Position numbers and translations under genes: made by a program. Below, one piece after another: positions 29,500-36,805 of a stretch of DNA of 64,000 bases. Origin of the DNA: Cyanobium sp. M30B3. GTDB lineage: Bacteria; Cyanobacteriota; Cyanobacteriia; PCC-6307; Cyanobiaceae. The notes below the pieces were generated by a model. The model saw nothing but the letters and a program-made list of their open reading frames with translations, was not told where the DNA came from and made no database searches. Numbering within the stretch: the first letter of the stretch is position 1; each line of letters begins with the position of its first letter. Location: the NCBI GenBank assembly GCA_018399015.1, contig CP073761.1:2666001-2730000 (forward strand). Reading direction: 5' to 3'.

Positions 29500-30720
29500 T
29501 TGGGCAATTTCGTGACCCAGGCCACCAAGCCAGCCTGGCGGCCCGGTGACCACCGGCCCGAATGGCCCGATCGCGATGGCGAGGGGTTGGAGCGGCAGCG
29601 CGCCTGGGTGGAGGTGGATGCGGCCGCCATCGCGGCCAATGCCCGCAGCCTGCGGCGCCACCTCGACAGCCGCAGCCAGCTGATGGCCGTGGTGAAGGCC
29701 GACGGCTACGGCCATGGCGCCGTGACGGTGGCCCGCGCAGCCCTGGCCGGCGGGGCCGACGCCTTCGGGGTGGCCACCCTGGAGGAGGGCATGGAGCTGC
29801 GCCAGGCGGGCATCGAAGCGCCGGTGCTGGTGCTGGGCAGCCTCACCCAGGCCGAGGAACTGCGGGGCTGCCTCCACTGGCAGCTGATGCCCACGATCAG
29901 CGGCATGCGCGAGGCCCTGCTCTGCCAGAACCTGGCGAGTGGTCAGGGCCGGCCGATGCCGCTGCAACTGAAGCTGGACACCGGCATGGCCCGGCTCGGG
30001 GCCGACTGGCAGGAGGGGCCGCGCCTGGTGGAGGCGATCCAGGCACTGGAGGCGGTGCAGCTGGCGGGGGTGTACTCCCACCTGGCCAGCGCCGACCTGG
30101 GCGAGGCAGAGGATGGCGGCCTCACCCGGGAACAGCAGCGGCGCTTCGACACGGTGCTGCGCAGCCTCAGCGAGCGAGGCCTCGACGGCGGGTGCCGCCA
30201 CCTGGCCAACTCCGCCGGCACCCTGCGCGGACGGGCGCTGCACTACGACATGGTGCGGGTGGGCCTGGCCCTCTACGGCCACCGGCCAGCCGACCACCTC
30301 GGCGGCGACGTGGGGCTGCAACCCGCCCTGCAGCTGCACGCCCGCGTGCGCCTGGTGCGGGAGGTGGGCACAGGCGTGGGGGTGAGCTACGGCCACCGCT
30401 TCCGCACCAGCCGGCCCAGCCGACTGGCGGTGGTGGGCATCGGCTACGCCGACGGCGTGCCGCGCCAGCTCTCCAACCAGCTGGAGGTGCTCTTCCAGGG
30501 CCAGCGCCTGCCCCAGGTGGGCGCGATCACCATGGACCAACTGGTGCTGGATGTGACCGACTGTGCGGCGGTGGACGTGGGCTCGGTGGTGACGCTGCTG
30601 GGCCGCGATGGCCAGGAAGCGATCGGCCCGTGCGACTGGAGTGAGCGCTGCGGCACGATCCCCTGGGAGATCCTCTGCGGCTTCAAGCACCGGCTGCCCC
30701 GGCTGAGCACGGCGCACTGA
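29500..30720 (+). CDS. alr: alanine racemase
   Basis: 406 residues from TTG 29500, preceded by AGGGG; GTG 29512 is an alternative. The PLP-binding lysine is in VVKADGYGHGA (Lys66 in this numbering), and the second-base tyrosine is in VGIGYADGVPR. TIM barrel followed by a C-terminal beta domain (ITMDQLVLDVTD). It makes D-alanine for peptidoglycan in the cytoplasm. tRNA-Ser follows 18 bases later on the same strand. Confidence 0.95.
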   Translation: MGNFVTQATKPAWRPGDHRPEWPDRDGEGLERQRAWVEVDAAAIAANARSLRRHLDSRSQLMAVVKADGYGHGAVTVARAALAGGADAFGVATLEEGMELRQAGIEAPVLVLGSLTQAEELRGCLHWQLMPTISGMREALLCQNLASGQGRPMPLQLKLDTGMARLGADWQEGPRLVEAIQALEAVQLAGVYSHLASADLGEAEDGGLTREQQRRFDTVLRSLSERGLDGGCRHLANSAGTLRGRALHYDMVRVGLALYGHRPADHLGGDVGLQPALQLHARVRLVREVGTGVGVSYGHRFRTSRPSRLAVVGIGYADGVPRQLSNQLEVLFQGQRLPQVGAITMDQLVLDVTDCAAVDVGSVVTLLGRDGQEAIGPCDWSERCGTIPWEILCGFKHRLPRLSTAH

Positions 30721-30738
30721 TAAGCTCAACCAGCCCCT

Positions 30739-30827
30739 GGAGAGGTGGCTGAGTGGTTGAAAGCGGCTCCCTGCTAAGGAGTTACAGGAGGCAACTTCTG
30801 TCGAGGGTTCGAATCCCTCCCTCTCCG
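30739..30827 (+). tRNA. tRNA-Ser (anticodon GCU)
   Basis: 89-nucleotide class II tRNA: acceptor GGAGAGG/CCTCTCC with discriminator G, anticodon loop CTGCTAA giving GCU, a variable arm (about 30782-30803), and T arm AGGG-TTCGAAT-CCCT. CCA is not encoded. A T run follows directly. The next 2 kb consist of small, poorly conserved genes, as often seen beside tRNA genes that serve as integration sites. Confidence 0.96.
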
Positions 30828-31080
30828 TTTTAATTGGGTTTCAGGAGGGTTTCCCCGTTCCAGAAACCGCCCGGAACTTGGATGGGAACTGGGTTCCATG
30901 CGAAAGCAGGGTGTTGGTCGCCCAGATCGAAACACCTCAGTCCCGTTCTGGGCTCCCGCGCTGTGTAGCTGCTGAGCGGCAGCTCCCATACCCTGAGAGC
31001 ACTCCTCGAGGCCCGATGAAGCGTCTGCTGCCCACCGGAACACCCCAGGCCGGAACGCACCAGGAAGGACGCAGGCGGTG

Positions 31081-31428
31081 ATGGTCAAGCACCTACTGCC
31101 CCTGGCAACGGCACTCCTGCTGGTACCCGGCGCCCACGCCCAGGAAGCCGAGATCCAATGTCCCGGGGAGAACACCTTGGAGATGCGCTACTGCGCTGAA
31201 AAATCGTGGCAGCAATCCACGGCAGACCTGCAGCGCAAGATCCCCGAGGCACTGCTCCAGCAGTGGCAGGACACCACCCGGGCGGTGTGTGCCCACAGCT
31301 ATCGCCCCTACAAGCAGGGCAGCATCTACCCGCAGTTGGTGGTGGGGTGCGACGGCAACCTCAATCGGGCACTGCTGAAGGAGTTCCAACCACTCAACAA
31401 CCAGGGAGACCCTGAGAGAACGCCGTGA
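31081..31428 (+). CDS. secreted LprI/DUF1311-like small protein
   Basis: 115 residues. A clear signal peptide (MVKHLLPLATALLLVPGAHAQ) with cleavage near residue 20. The mature part has four cysteines and the pattern of the lysozyme-inhibitor LprI N-terminal/DUF1311 family: C...TLEMRYCAEKSWQQSTADL..., a central W...C, then GS.YP..VVGCDGNLNRALL. A periplasmic role is likely; the target is unknown. GTG 31078 directly before the ATG is an alternative start. Its stop overlaps the next gene. Confidence 0.7.
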   Translation: MVKHLLPLATALLLVPGAHAQEAEIQCPGENTLEMRYCAEKSWQQSTADLQRKIPEALLQQWQDTTRAVCAHSYRPYKQGSIYPQLVVGCDGNLNRALLKEFQPLNNQGDPERTP

Positions 31429-31619
31429 GCGCTGAGATCCTCCTGGCACTTGGCATCCCCAGCGCCTACCTGCTGGTCAGCACGACCCTACTGCTGCGTC
31501 GCCATCAACCCCTGCCCGCCTTCCTGTTGCGTCTGAGCACCCGCAGGGCAATCGCCTGGAACAGCATGGTGGGCGTCTCCATCGCTTGTGGAGCACTGCG
31601 TTGGGCGATGAGTTGGTGA
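31425..31619 (+). CDS. hypothetical small membrane protein
   Basis: 64 residues, GTG start overlapping the upstream stop (GTGA). One strong membrane helix at about residues 5-24 and a weaker second one at 43-60, with a basic loop LRRHQPLPAFLLRLSTRRA between them. I do not recognise a family. The tight four-base overlap upstream and the one-base overlap downstream argue that it is translated with its neighbours. Confidence 0.5.
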   Translation: MSAEILLALGIPSAYLLVSTTLLLRRHQPLPAFLLRLSTRRAIAWNSMVGVSIACGALRWAMSW

Positions 31620-31795
31620 TGAACAACCCGCTCTGGATGCTGGTTCCCTGGGTGGTCTTTACCGTTGCTGCGGGGGTGAAGTTCTGGCGGGTCACCACCC
31701 TGTTCCGCAGGCACCTGCTGAGCCCCCCCACCAGCACCGAACGCTTCAGGCAGTCACTGGAGCAGATCTGGCAGCAGGATCAGCAGCGGGCGTAG
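31619..31795 (+). CDS. hypothetical small membrane protein
   Basis: 58 residues from ATG 31619, sharing one base with the upstream stop (TGATG). One membrane helix (about residues 5-22, WMLVPWVVFTVAAGVKFW), then a polar tail with STERFRQSLEQIWQQDQQRA. Family not recognised. It is the third gene of a compact set with the LprI-like gene. Confidence 0.5.
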   Translation: MNNPLWMLVPWVVFTVAAGVKFWRVTTLFRRHLLSPPTSTERFRQSLEQIWQQDQQRA

Positions 31796-31824
31796 CGGAT
31801 GTGGGGGAAGCAGACCCAACCCTC

Positions 31825-31853
31825 GACACTGTGACCCCTGGACACTGTGACCC
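31825..31853. repeat. short tandem direct repeat
   Basis: GACACTGTGACCC occurs at 31825-31837 and again at 31841-31853, a 16-base period. It lies in the 287-base gap between the mini membrane protein and the first RHH gene. It could be an operator array or a remnant of a mobile-element end; there is no transposase nearby. Confidence 0.5.
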
Positions 31854-32082
31854 AGGTGCCGAACATCGCCGTGGCATTCGGATGACTGATGGTTTAGTGC
31901 TCATGCAGCAAAGCACAGCGGCAGGGGGAGGCTGATCAACGCGTCTCACACGATCCGGTGTTTTCCTGACAAGCACTCCTGGACGCGCTATCAATGAAGC
32001 CAGATGCTTTCCGCAGCCAAAGAAGCCAAGCAGTTTTCTTTCTTGCGCAGCATTTGACTCTTGCAGGCAACACTGATTGCAA

Positions 32083-32259
32083 ATGACACCCGAGAAAACC
32101 ACCACATCTCTGCGCCTTGATCCCGAGGACTTTCCCAAGCGCATCGAATTGGAGCTGTCCGACGAGGCAGCGGAGAAGATCAGGGAGATTTCCCAGCGGA
32201 CCGGGCGCTCTTTCTCCGAGGTGGCAACAGACATTCTTTCCAAAGCGCTTGAACAGTAG
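32083..32259 (+). CDS. ribbon-helix-helix (CopG-like) DNA-binding protein
   Basis: 58 residues from ATG 32083. The beta-strand segment RIELELSDEAAEKIREISQRTGRS followed by FSEVATDILSKALEQ is the RHH pattern: a strand, helix A, a turn with TGRS, then helix B. Such proteins dimerise and bind inverted repeats, and many are antitoxins. No toxin gene is adjacent; the following gene is a second RHH protein. A 12-base upstream extension from TTG 32077 is possible. Confidence 0.65.
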   Translation: MTPEKTTTSLRLDPEDFPKRIELELSDEAAEKIREISQRTGRSFSEVATDILSKALEQ

Positions 32260-32310
32260 CGCCTGAGCCAAAAGCGCAAACCAACCACAATGCTCATGGG
32301 AGCACGTGGG

Positions 32311-32328
32311 TGCAAGTGCTCACTTGCA
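32311..32328. promoter_or_regulatory. palindromic operator candidate before the second RHH gene
   Basis: TGCAAGTG-CT-CACTTGCA is a perfect 8-bp inverted repeat with a two-base centre. It overlaps the candidate -35 (TTGCAG, 32324-32329), which is 16 bases from TAAGAT (32346-32351). The site lies between two RHH genes, which typically autoregulate through such palindromes. The regulator is inferred, not shown. Confidence 0.5.
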
Positions 32329-32351
32329 GCAAAGTGAAAGTGCTCTAAGAT
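32324..32351 (+). promoter_or_regulatory. sigma70-type promoter candidate for the second RHH gene
   Basis: TTGCAG, a 16-base spacer, then TAAGAT. It lies 34 bases upstream of the RHH start at 32385 and overlaps the palindrome at 32311-32328, so a repressor bound there would exclude polymerase. Confidence 0.45.
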
Positions 32352-32384
32352 TTAATAGCAACCCCAATAAACCTGCTCCTTTGC

Positions 32385-32570
32385 ATGGGCATCCAGGCAT
32401 CTCCAGGCGACACGCGCCCACCTCTTGCTTTCCGGAAACCCCAGCGAATTACCATCACAATTCCCCATGCGGTTTATGAGAATCTGAGCACGATCAGTTT
32501 TAGGGACGGACGCTCCATGAGCAACCTTGCCTCCTTCCTGCTGGAGAGGGCAATCAACAATCACCAGTAG
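32385..32570 (+). CDS. ribbon-helix-helix (CopG-like) DNA-binding protein
   Basis: 61 residues. After a variable N-terminal arm, RITITIPHAVYENLSTISFRDGRSMSNLASFLLERAIN has the RHH layout (alternating strand, helix, GRS turn, helix). It is similar in plan to the protein at 32083-32259 but not a close copy. Probably a transcriptional repressor or orphan antitoxin. A palindrome overlapping its promoter is the natural candidate target. Confidence 0.65.
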   Translation: MGIQASPGDTRPPLAFRKPQRITITIPHAVYENLSTISFRDGRSMSNLASFLLERAINNHQ

Positions 32571-32713
32571 GATGTCGTGCGCAACGGGCAACGACCAATC
32601 CCAACCACCCATCCGAGGCTGCCCGATCCGTGGCTGCCCGTTGTGCAAAACGCCACACTCCGCAACCGAGAGCGACAGGTCCCACATACCCTCAGGGAAG
32701 TGCAGCCCAACCG

Positions 32714-32842
32714 ATGCAGCGCCTTCTCCTCCTTGCTCTCACCACCGCGAGCCTGCTGATCGGCTCAGGCGCCAGCGCCCACTGCGATCACAACCACGGG
32801 CATCAGGGCGCCAGCCAGGCCAATCCAGAAGCCCCCCGATAG
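32714..32842 (+). CDS. very small secreted His-rich peptide
   Basis: 42 residues from ATG 32714: signal sequence (MQRLLLLALTTASLLIGSGASA) then HCDHNHGHQGASQANPEAPR. The mature peptide of about 20 residues begins with a His/Cys/Asp cluster that could bind Zn, Cu or Ni in the periplasm. Too short for family assignment, and coding status rests on the good signal peptide. The frame also opens upstream to 32630, without protein-like character. Confidence 0.4.
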   Translation: MQRLLLLALTTASLLIGSGASAHCDHNHGHQGASQANPEAPR

Positions 32843-32907
32843 GCAGCGCCAGGATCGATGGACGGCTGGCATGCTCCCACTCTTCCCCCCAGTCAGGAAG
32901 GCGGCGA

Positions 32908-33831
32908 TCAGCAACCCGGGGTCTCCAGCTTGTAGGCGGCGCTGAGCTGCCGTGTGATCTGGGGCAACAGGCTGGTGTCCTCGGCGCAGCTGGCCCCCTC
33001 GCTGAAGGCCACCAGCAGAAATGGATCGTGGCCCTCCGCCTGCACGTAGACGGCGTCGTGACGGGCCGCACTCATCCAGCCCGCCTTGCTCCACAGCGAG
33101 GCCGTGGGCGGCAGGCCCTCGCCGAGAAAGCCATCCACCTGATTCTCCGGATCGGCAGCCCGCTGGTCGGGGTCGAGGCTGCGGGCCAGCACGGCCTGCA
33201 TGCGGTTGCAGGCAGGAGGAGACACCAAGCGGGAGGCCATCACCGCCTCCAGCAGCCTGGCCGTGGCCTCGGTGCTGAGCCGATTGCGATTCTCCAGCTG
33301 GGCGCCGTAGAATTCACGCTCCCGGCCGAAGGGTCCGTCGCCCCAGGTCTTCTGGCAGGCATTCACCCCTTCCAGCTCGGGCCAGCCCAGGCCGGCAAGC
33401 CAGTGGTTCACCAGCTGACGCTGCTCGCACCAGGTGGCCATCAGCAGGGGCGGCAAGGCCGGGCCGCTGGTGGTGCCGCTGAGCAGATCCACCACCAGGC
33501 CGGTGGCGTCGTTGCTGGAATCCTGAATCATCAGCGCCAGGGCGCGGCGCAACTCGGGGCCGTCCTCCAGGAGGCCGCGCTGCAGCCAGGCTTCGGCGGC
33601 GATCAGATACACCAGCTTCACCACACTGGCGGGATAGCACTGGCGCGCACCGGCCCAGGAGGCTCCCCGGCCAGCCGGGGCCTCCTGGGCGGGATCCAGC
33701 AGGCTGCGGGGATAGCGCACCCAGGTGAGGGCCAGGCGATCGGCCAGGCCGGGGCGGCCGTCGCGTTCCAGGGCCCGCACCAGATCGGCCAGGATCTGAG
33801 CCATGGACGGATCGGGGCTGTAGAACGCCAT
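32908..33831 (-). CDS. serine hydrolase of the class A beta-lactamase fold
   Basis: 307 residues from ATG 33831. The penicilloyl-serine-transferase triad is present: SVVK (SxxK) in CYPASVVKLVYLIAAEAW, SND in QDSSNDATG (SDN-like), and KAG in WSKAGWMSAARHDAVYV (KTG-like). No signal peptide is evident, which is unusual for a true beta-lactamase, so a cytoplasmic or non-classically exported hydrolase is possible. Substrate unknown. It is divergent from the NlpC/P60 gene, whose start is 33 bases away, suggesting a cell-wall link. Confidence 0.78.
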   Translation of the reverse strand: MAFYSPDPSMAQILADLVRALERDGRPGLADRLALTWVRYPRSLLDPAQEAPAGRGASWAGARQCYPASVVKLVYLIAAEAWLQRGLLEDGPELRRALALMIQDSSNDATGLVVDLLSGTTSGPALPPLLMATWCEQRQLVNHWLAGLGWPELEGVNACQKTWGDGPFGREREFYGAQLENRNRLSTEATARLLEAVMASRLVSPPACNRMQAVLARSLDPDQRAADPENQVDGFLGEGLPPTASLWSKAGWMSAARHDAVYVQAEGHDPFLLVAFSEGASCAEDTSLLPQITRQLSAAYKLETPGC

Positions 33832-33863
33832 CGCTACTGGCAACCAATGCGGCGAGATTAGGC

Positions 33864-34643
33864 ATGGCCCCGCTCCCCCCCGTTTCCAATCCCACCAACC
33901 TCCAGGCCGCCAAGATCCAGGCCCCCATGGCGGCCGTTGAGCTGCTGCAGCCTGGCAGCATCTGGCAGCTGGAGTGGCCGCTCAACCTCTACAGCCGCTC
34001 TGGCGGCCGCGGTCTCACCACCCAGGCAGCCGCCGGCCGCCGGCTGCAGGTGCTCAGCGAACGGGCCCACGGGCGGCTGCGGGTGCGGCTGCTGGAGGAT
34101 GGCTACCCAGGCTGGCTGGAGCCGGGTGATCTGGTGGGTCGGGCGGTGGCATCGGAGCGGCCCCGGCCACTGTTACTGCAGCGGGCGCAGATCAGCCAAA
34201 GGCTGCCACAGGTGCTGGCCCTGGCCCTGAGCTGGATGGAGCGGGCCAACGTCTATCTCTGGGGCGGCACGATCGGGCCCGATCTGGACTGCTCCGGCCT
34301 GGTGCAGACGGCCTACGCCACTGCCGGGATCTGGCTGCCCCGCGATGCCTATCTGCAGGAGCGCTTCTGCATGCCCGTGGCCGTGCAACCGGGTCAGAGC
34401 CAGCTGCTGGAGCCGGGCGACCTGATCTTCTTCGGCACGCCCCAGCGCTGCACCCATGTGGGACTGCATCTGGGCGGCGGGCGCTATCTGCACAGCTCGG
34501 GGCAGGAGCATGGCCGCAATGGCCTGGGCATCGATGACCTCCATCCCCGCAACAGCCATCCAGTGGCCTGCCATTACCGGCGGGAGCTGCGCGGCGCCGG
34601 GCGGGTGATGCGCTGCCACGACGGCAGTCCCCTGCCCGCCTGA
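33864..34643 (+). CDS. NlpC/P60 family peptidase (C40)
   Basis: 259 residues. An N-terminal SH3-like domain (about residues 25-95, GRRLQVLSERAHGRLRVRLL and GYPGWLEPGDLVG) precedes the catalytic domain: DCSGLVQTAYATAG with the nucleophile Cys, THVGLHLGGGRYLHSS with the catalytic His, and a further His near HPRNSHPV. It probably cleaves D-Glu to diamino-acid bonds in peptidoglycan peptides. No signal peptide is seen at the chosen start. A GT2 gene follows 11 bases on. Confidence 0.88.
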   Translation: MAPLPPVSNPTNLQAAKIQAPMAAVELLQPGSIWQLEWPLNLYSRSGGRGLTTQAAAGRRLQVLSERAHGRLRVRLLEDGYPGWLEPGDLVGRAVASERPRPLLLQRAQISQRLPQVLALALSWMERANVYLWGGTIGPDLDCSGLVQTAYATAGIWLPRDAYLQERFCMPVAVQPGQSQLLEPGDLIFFGTPQRCTHVGLHLGGGRYLHSSGQEHGRNGLGIDDLHPRNSHPVACHYRRELRGAGRVMRCHDGSPLPA

Positions 34644-34653
34644 GGGAGCGAGC

Positions 34654-35604
34654 ATGGATCTCTCCATCGTGGTGCCCCTCTACAACGAGGCGGCCAGCCT
34701 GCCCCTGCTGGTGGAGCAGCTACTGGCGGCGGTCCGCCCCCTGGGCCGGAGCTTTGAGCTTTTGCTGGTGGACGACGGCTCCCGGGACGGCAGCCCGGCT
34801 GTGCTGGAGGAGCTCAGCCGCAGGGTGCCGGAACTGGTGGCCCTGCTGCTGCGCCGCAACTACGGCCAGACCGCCGCCATGGCCGCGGGCTTTGATGCCA
34901 GCCGCGGCGAGGTGATCGTGACCCTCGACGGCGACCTGCAGAACGACCCGGCCGATATCCCCCTGCTGCTGGCGCACCTCGGCGAGGGCTACGACCTGGT
35001 GAGCGGCTGGCGGCACCAGCGCCAGGATGCGGCCGTGAGCCGGCTGCTGCCCAGCCGCCTGGCCAATCGGTTGATCGCCCGGGTCACCGGGGTGCAGCTG
35101 CACGACTACGGCTGCTCCCTGAAGGCCTACCGCCGCGAGGTGGTGAACGACCTCAACCTCTACGGCGAGCTGCACCGCTTTCTGCCCGCCCTGGCCGCCA
35201 TCGAAGGGGCCCGCATCGGCGAGGTGAAGGTGCGCCACCACCCCCGCCGCCACGGCAACAGCCACTACGGGATCGACCGCACCCTGCGGGTGCTGATGGA
35301 CCTGCTCACCGTCTGGTTCATGAAACGCTTCCTCACCCGGCCGATGCACGTGTTCGGCCTGGGCGGACTGGTGGCCATGGCGACGGGGCTGCTGCTGGGC
35401 CTCTGGCTGGTGGGACAGAAGCTGCTGCTGGGAACTGACATCGGCGGCCGACCCCTGCTGCTGGCAGCCGTGCTCAGCCTGCTGGCGGGGGTGCAGCTGT
35501 TCTGCTTCGGCCTGCTGGCGGAACTGCAGATGCGCACCTACCACGAAAGCCAGGGCCGGCCGATCTACCGGGTGCGGGCCACCCTGAGGGGGGCTTTGGA
35601 TTGA
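34654..35604 (+). CDS. GT2 glycosyltransferase, dolichyl/polyprenyl-phosphate sugar synthase-like
   Basis: 316 residues. A GT-A domain with IVVPLYNEAASLPLLVEQLL, LLVDDGSRDGS and the DxD-type TLDGDLQNDPADI; ARVTGVQLHDYGCSLKAYRRE is the DPM1/ArnC-like middle. Two C-terminal membrane helices (about 230-255 and 268-292) anchor it. Members transfer a sugar from a nucleotide to undecaprenyl phosphate for later use in glycan assembly. GGGAGCGAGC precedes the ATG. Confidence 0.9.
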   Translation: MDLSIVVPLYNEAASLPLLVEQLLAAVRPLGRSFELLLVDDGSRDGSPAVLEELSRRVPELVALLLRRNYGQTAAMAAGFDASRGEVIVTLDGDLQNDPADIPLLLAHLGEGYDLVSGWRHQRQDAAVSRLLPSRLANRLIARVTGVQLHDYGCSLKAYRREVVNDLNLYGELHRFLPALAAIEGARIGEVKVRHHPRRHGNSHYGIDRTLRVLMDLLTVWFMKRFLTRPMHVFGLGGLVAMATGLLLGLWLVGQKLLLGTDIGGRPLLLAAVLSLLAGVQLFCFGLLAELQMRTYHESQGRPIYRVRATLRGALD

Positions 35605-35687
35605 ACTTTTATGTCGCCACCCGCAGGCCCGAAAGGCTGGCCTGGAGAGGCTCCTTACAGTGCGAATGCTTGCTATAGGCCTGTGCC

Positions 35688-35804
35688 ATGACTGGAGATT
35701 TCGTCGCTGCCTGGATGCCTTCGGTGTTTGTCCCCCTGGTGGGGATCCTCGGCGCGGCAGTGGCCATGGCCCTGCTGTTCAACGTGATCGAGGCCACCGA
35801 GTGA
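35688..35804 (+). CDS. psaI: photosystem I subunit VIII (PsaI)
   Basis: 38 residues, beginning MTGDFVAAWMPSVFVPLVG and ending LLFNVIEATE; a single transmembrane helix. PsaI lies beside PsaL at the trimerisation domain of photosystem I. psaI immediately upstream of psaL is the usual picocyanobacterial order. A possible -10 TATAGG lies near 35674, with no good -35 partner. Confidence 0.93.
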   Translation: MTGDFVAAWMPSVFVPLVGILGAAVAMALLFNVIEATE

Positions 35805-35852
35805 GGCCGCCCCTCAGCAACTCCTGATTCGTCCAGCCCTGTTTCCCCACCC

Positions 35853-36341
35853 ATGACCGTGACCCCCGTGGCCGACCCCTGTGTCGGCAATCTGGCCACC
35901 CCCGTCAACAGCAGCTACTTCACCAAGGCGTTCCTGAACGCCCTTCCTGCCTATCGCCCCTCCCTGTCTCCAAACCGCCGTGGCCTGGAGGTGGGCATGG
36001 CCCATGGCTATCTGCTCTACGGGCCGTTCGCCTTCACCGGCCCCCTGCGCATGACTGACTACGCCAGCACCGCCGGACTGCTGGCGGCGATTGGACTGGT
36101 GTCGATCCTCACCGTCTGCCTGTCGATCTACGGCACGGCCGGCAACGGTCCGAACGTCCAGCCCGCCGATGCCACGATTGATCATCCGCCCGCCGACCTG
36201 TTCACCAAGGCCGGCTGGGCGGAGTTTGCCAGCGGCTTCTGGCTCGGTGGCTGCGGCGGCGCCGCCTTTGCCTGGTTCCTGGCCAGCATCGCCCTGAACA
36301 GTCCCCTGGCCCAGCTGGGTGGCATCTGGAGCGCCGGCTGA
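35853..36341 (+). CDS. psaL: photosystem I reaction center subunit XI (PsaL)
   Basis: 162 residues: [20 protein letters not shown] and [18 protein letters not shown] at the conserved N-terminal chlorophyll-binding region, then two or three membrane helices (about 68-90, 118-142). PsaL forms the contacts that make PSI trimers. A terminator hairpin follows 34 bases after the stop. Confidence 0.97.
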   Translation: MTVTPVADPCVGNLATPVNSSYFTKAFLNALPAYRPSLSPNRRGLEVGMAHGYLLYGPFAFTGPLRMTDYASTAGLLAAIGLVSILTVCLSIYGTAGNGPNVQPADATIDHPPADLFTKAGWAEFASGFWLGGCGGAAFAWFLASIALNSPLAQLGGIWSAG

Positions 36342-36374
36342 GCCCACGCCGGACTCCAATCAGCAACCGCTAAA

Positions 36375-36407
36375 CCCACCTCTCCCAGACGGAGGGGTGG
36401 GTTTTTT
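36375..36407 (+). terminator. intrinsic terminator after psaL
   Basis: CCCACCTCTCC (36375-36385) pairs with GGAGGGGTGGG (36391-36401) with one T-G wobble and a 5-base loop, followed by six T. It ends the psaI-psaL unit. Confidence 0.88.
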
Positions 36408-36454
36408 GCTTTGCTTTGCTTGATCACCTCCCAATGGCTCCCCGCTGATCCGCC

Positions 36455-36712
36455 ATGGTCAACAGATCCGCCGCTGCGCCTCCTGCCAGCCCGCATGTGT
36501 ATGGGGGCCCGGTGGCGCTCCTGGCCGTGGCCCTCAGCCTGGGTGGCTGCGCTCAGCCTGGGTGGCAGCGGTCCGTTGAGGCCCTGATGCAGCAAGGCCA
36601 TGCCGCCACGGTGGACTGCCTGCAGGCCGAGCGCGCCATCACCGGCGGCGATGAACTGCGCTGTGAGGAGTGGGCCTACGTGCGCCAGAACTACCTCAGG
36701 CCGAAGGACTGA
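36455..36712 (+). CDS. small putative lipoprotein
   Basis: 85 residues. Hydrophobic signal segment PVALLAVALSLGGC with a lipobox-type LGGC (Cys32). The mature part of about 53 residues has two further Cys (VDCLQAERA, ELRCEEWAYVRQNYLRPKD). Family not recognised; similar short Cys-pair lipoproteins occur in picocyanobacteria. It ends near the psaB terminator on the opposite strand. Confidence 0.6.
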   Translation: MVNRSAAAPPASPHVYGGPVALLAVALSLGGCAQPGWQRSVEALMQQGHAATVDCLQAERAITGGDELRCEEWAYVRQNYLRPKD

Positions 36713-36747
36713 GCCACAGCGCACAAGGCCACAGGCCACAGGCCATG

Positions 36748-36773
36748 AAAAAACCCCGGCCATGGGGCCGGGG
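36748..36773 (-). terminator. intrinsic terminator after psaB
   Basis: On the minus strand CCCCGGCC-CCAT-GGCCGGGG is an 8-bp perfect GC stem with a tetraloop, followed by six T. It lies 33 bases past the psaB stop. Confidence 0.9.
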
Positions 36774-36805
36774 TGTGGGTCGTCCCTCAAGGGGTTGTTC
36801 AGGCG

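Noticed and set aside
29446-30729. N-terminal extension of the HNH frame to 614 codons
   Set aside because: The extension is exactly antisense to alr; the HNH family begins at [15 protein letters not shown] (29445).
30774-31175. Minus-strand frame with a terminal GRDSNPRQ-type sequence
   Set aside because: This is the familiar false translation across the antisense of a tRNA; no other support.
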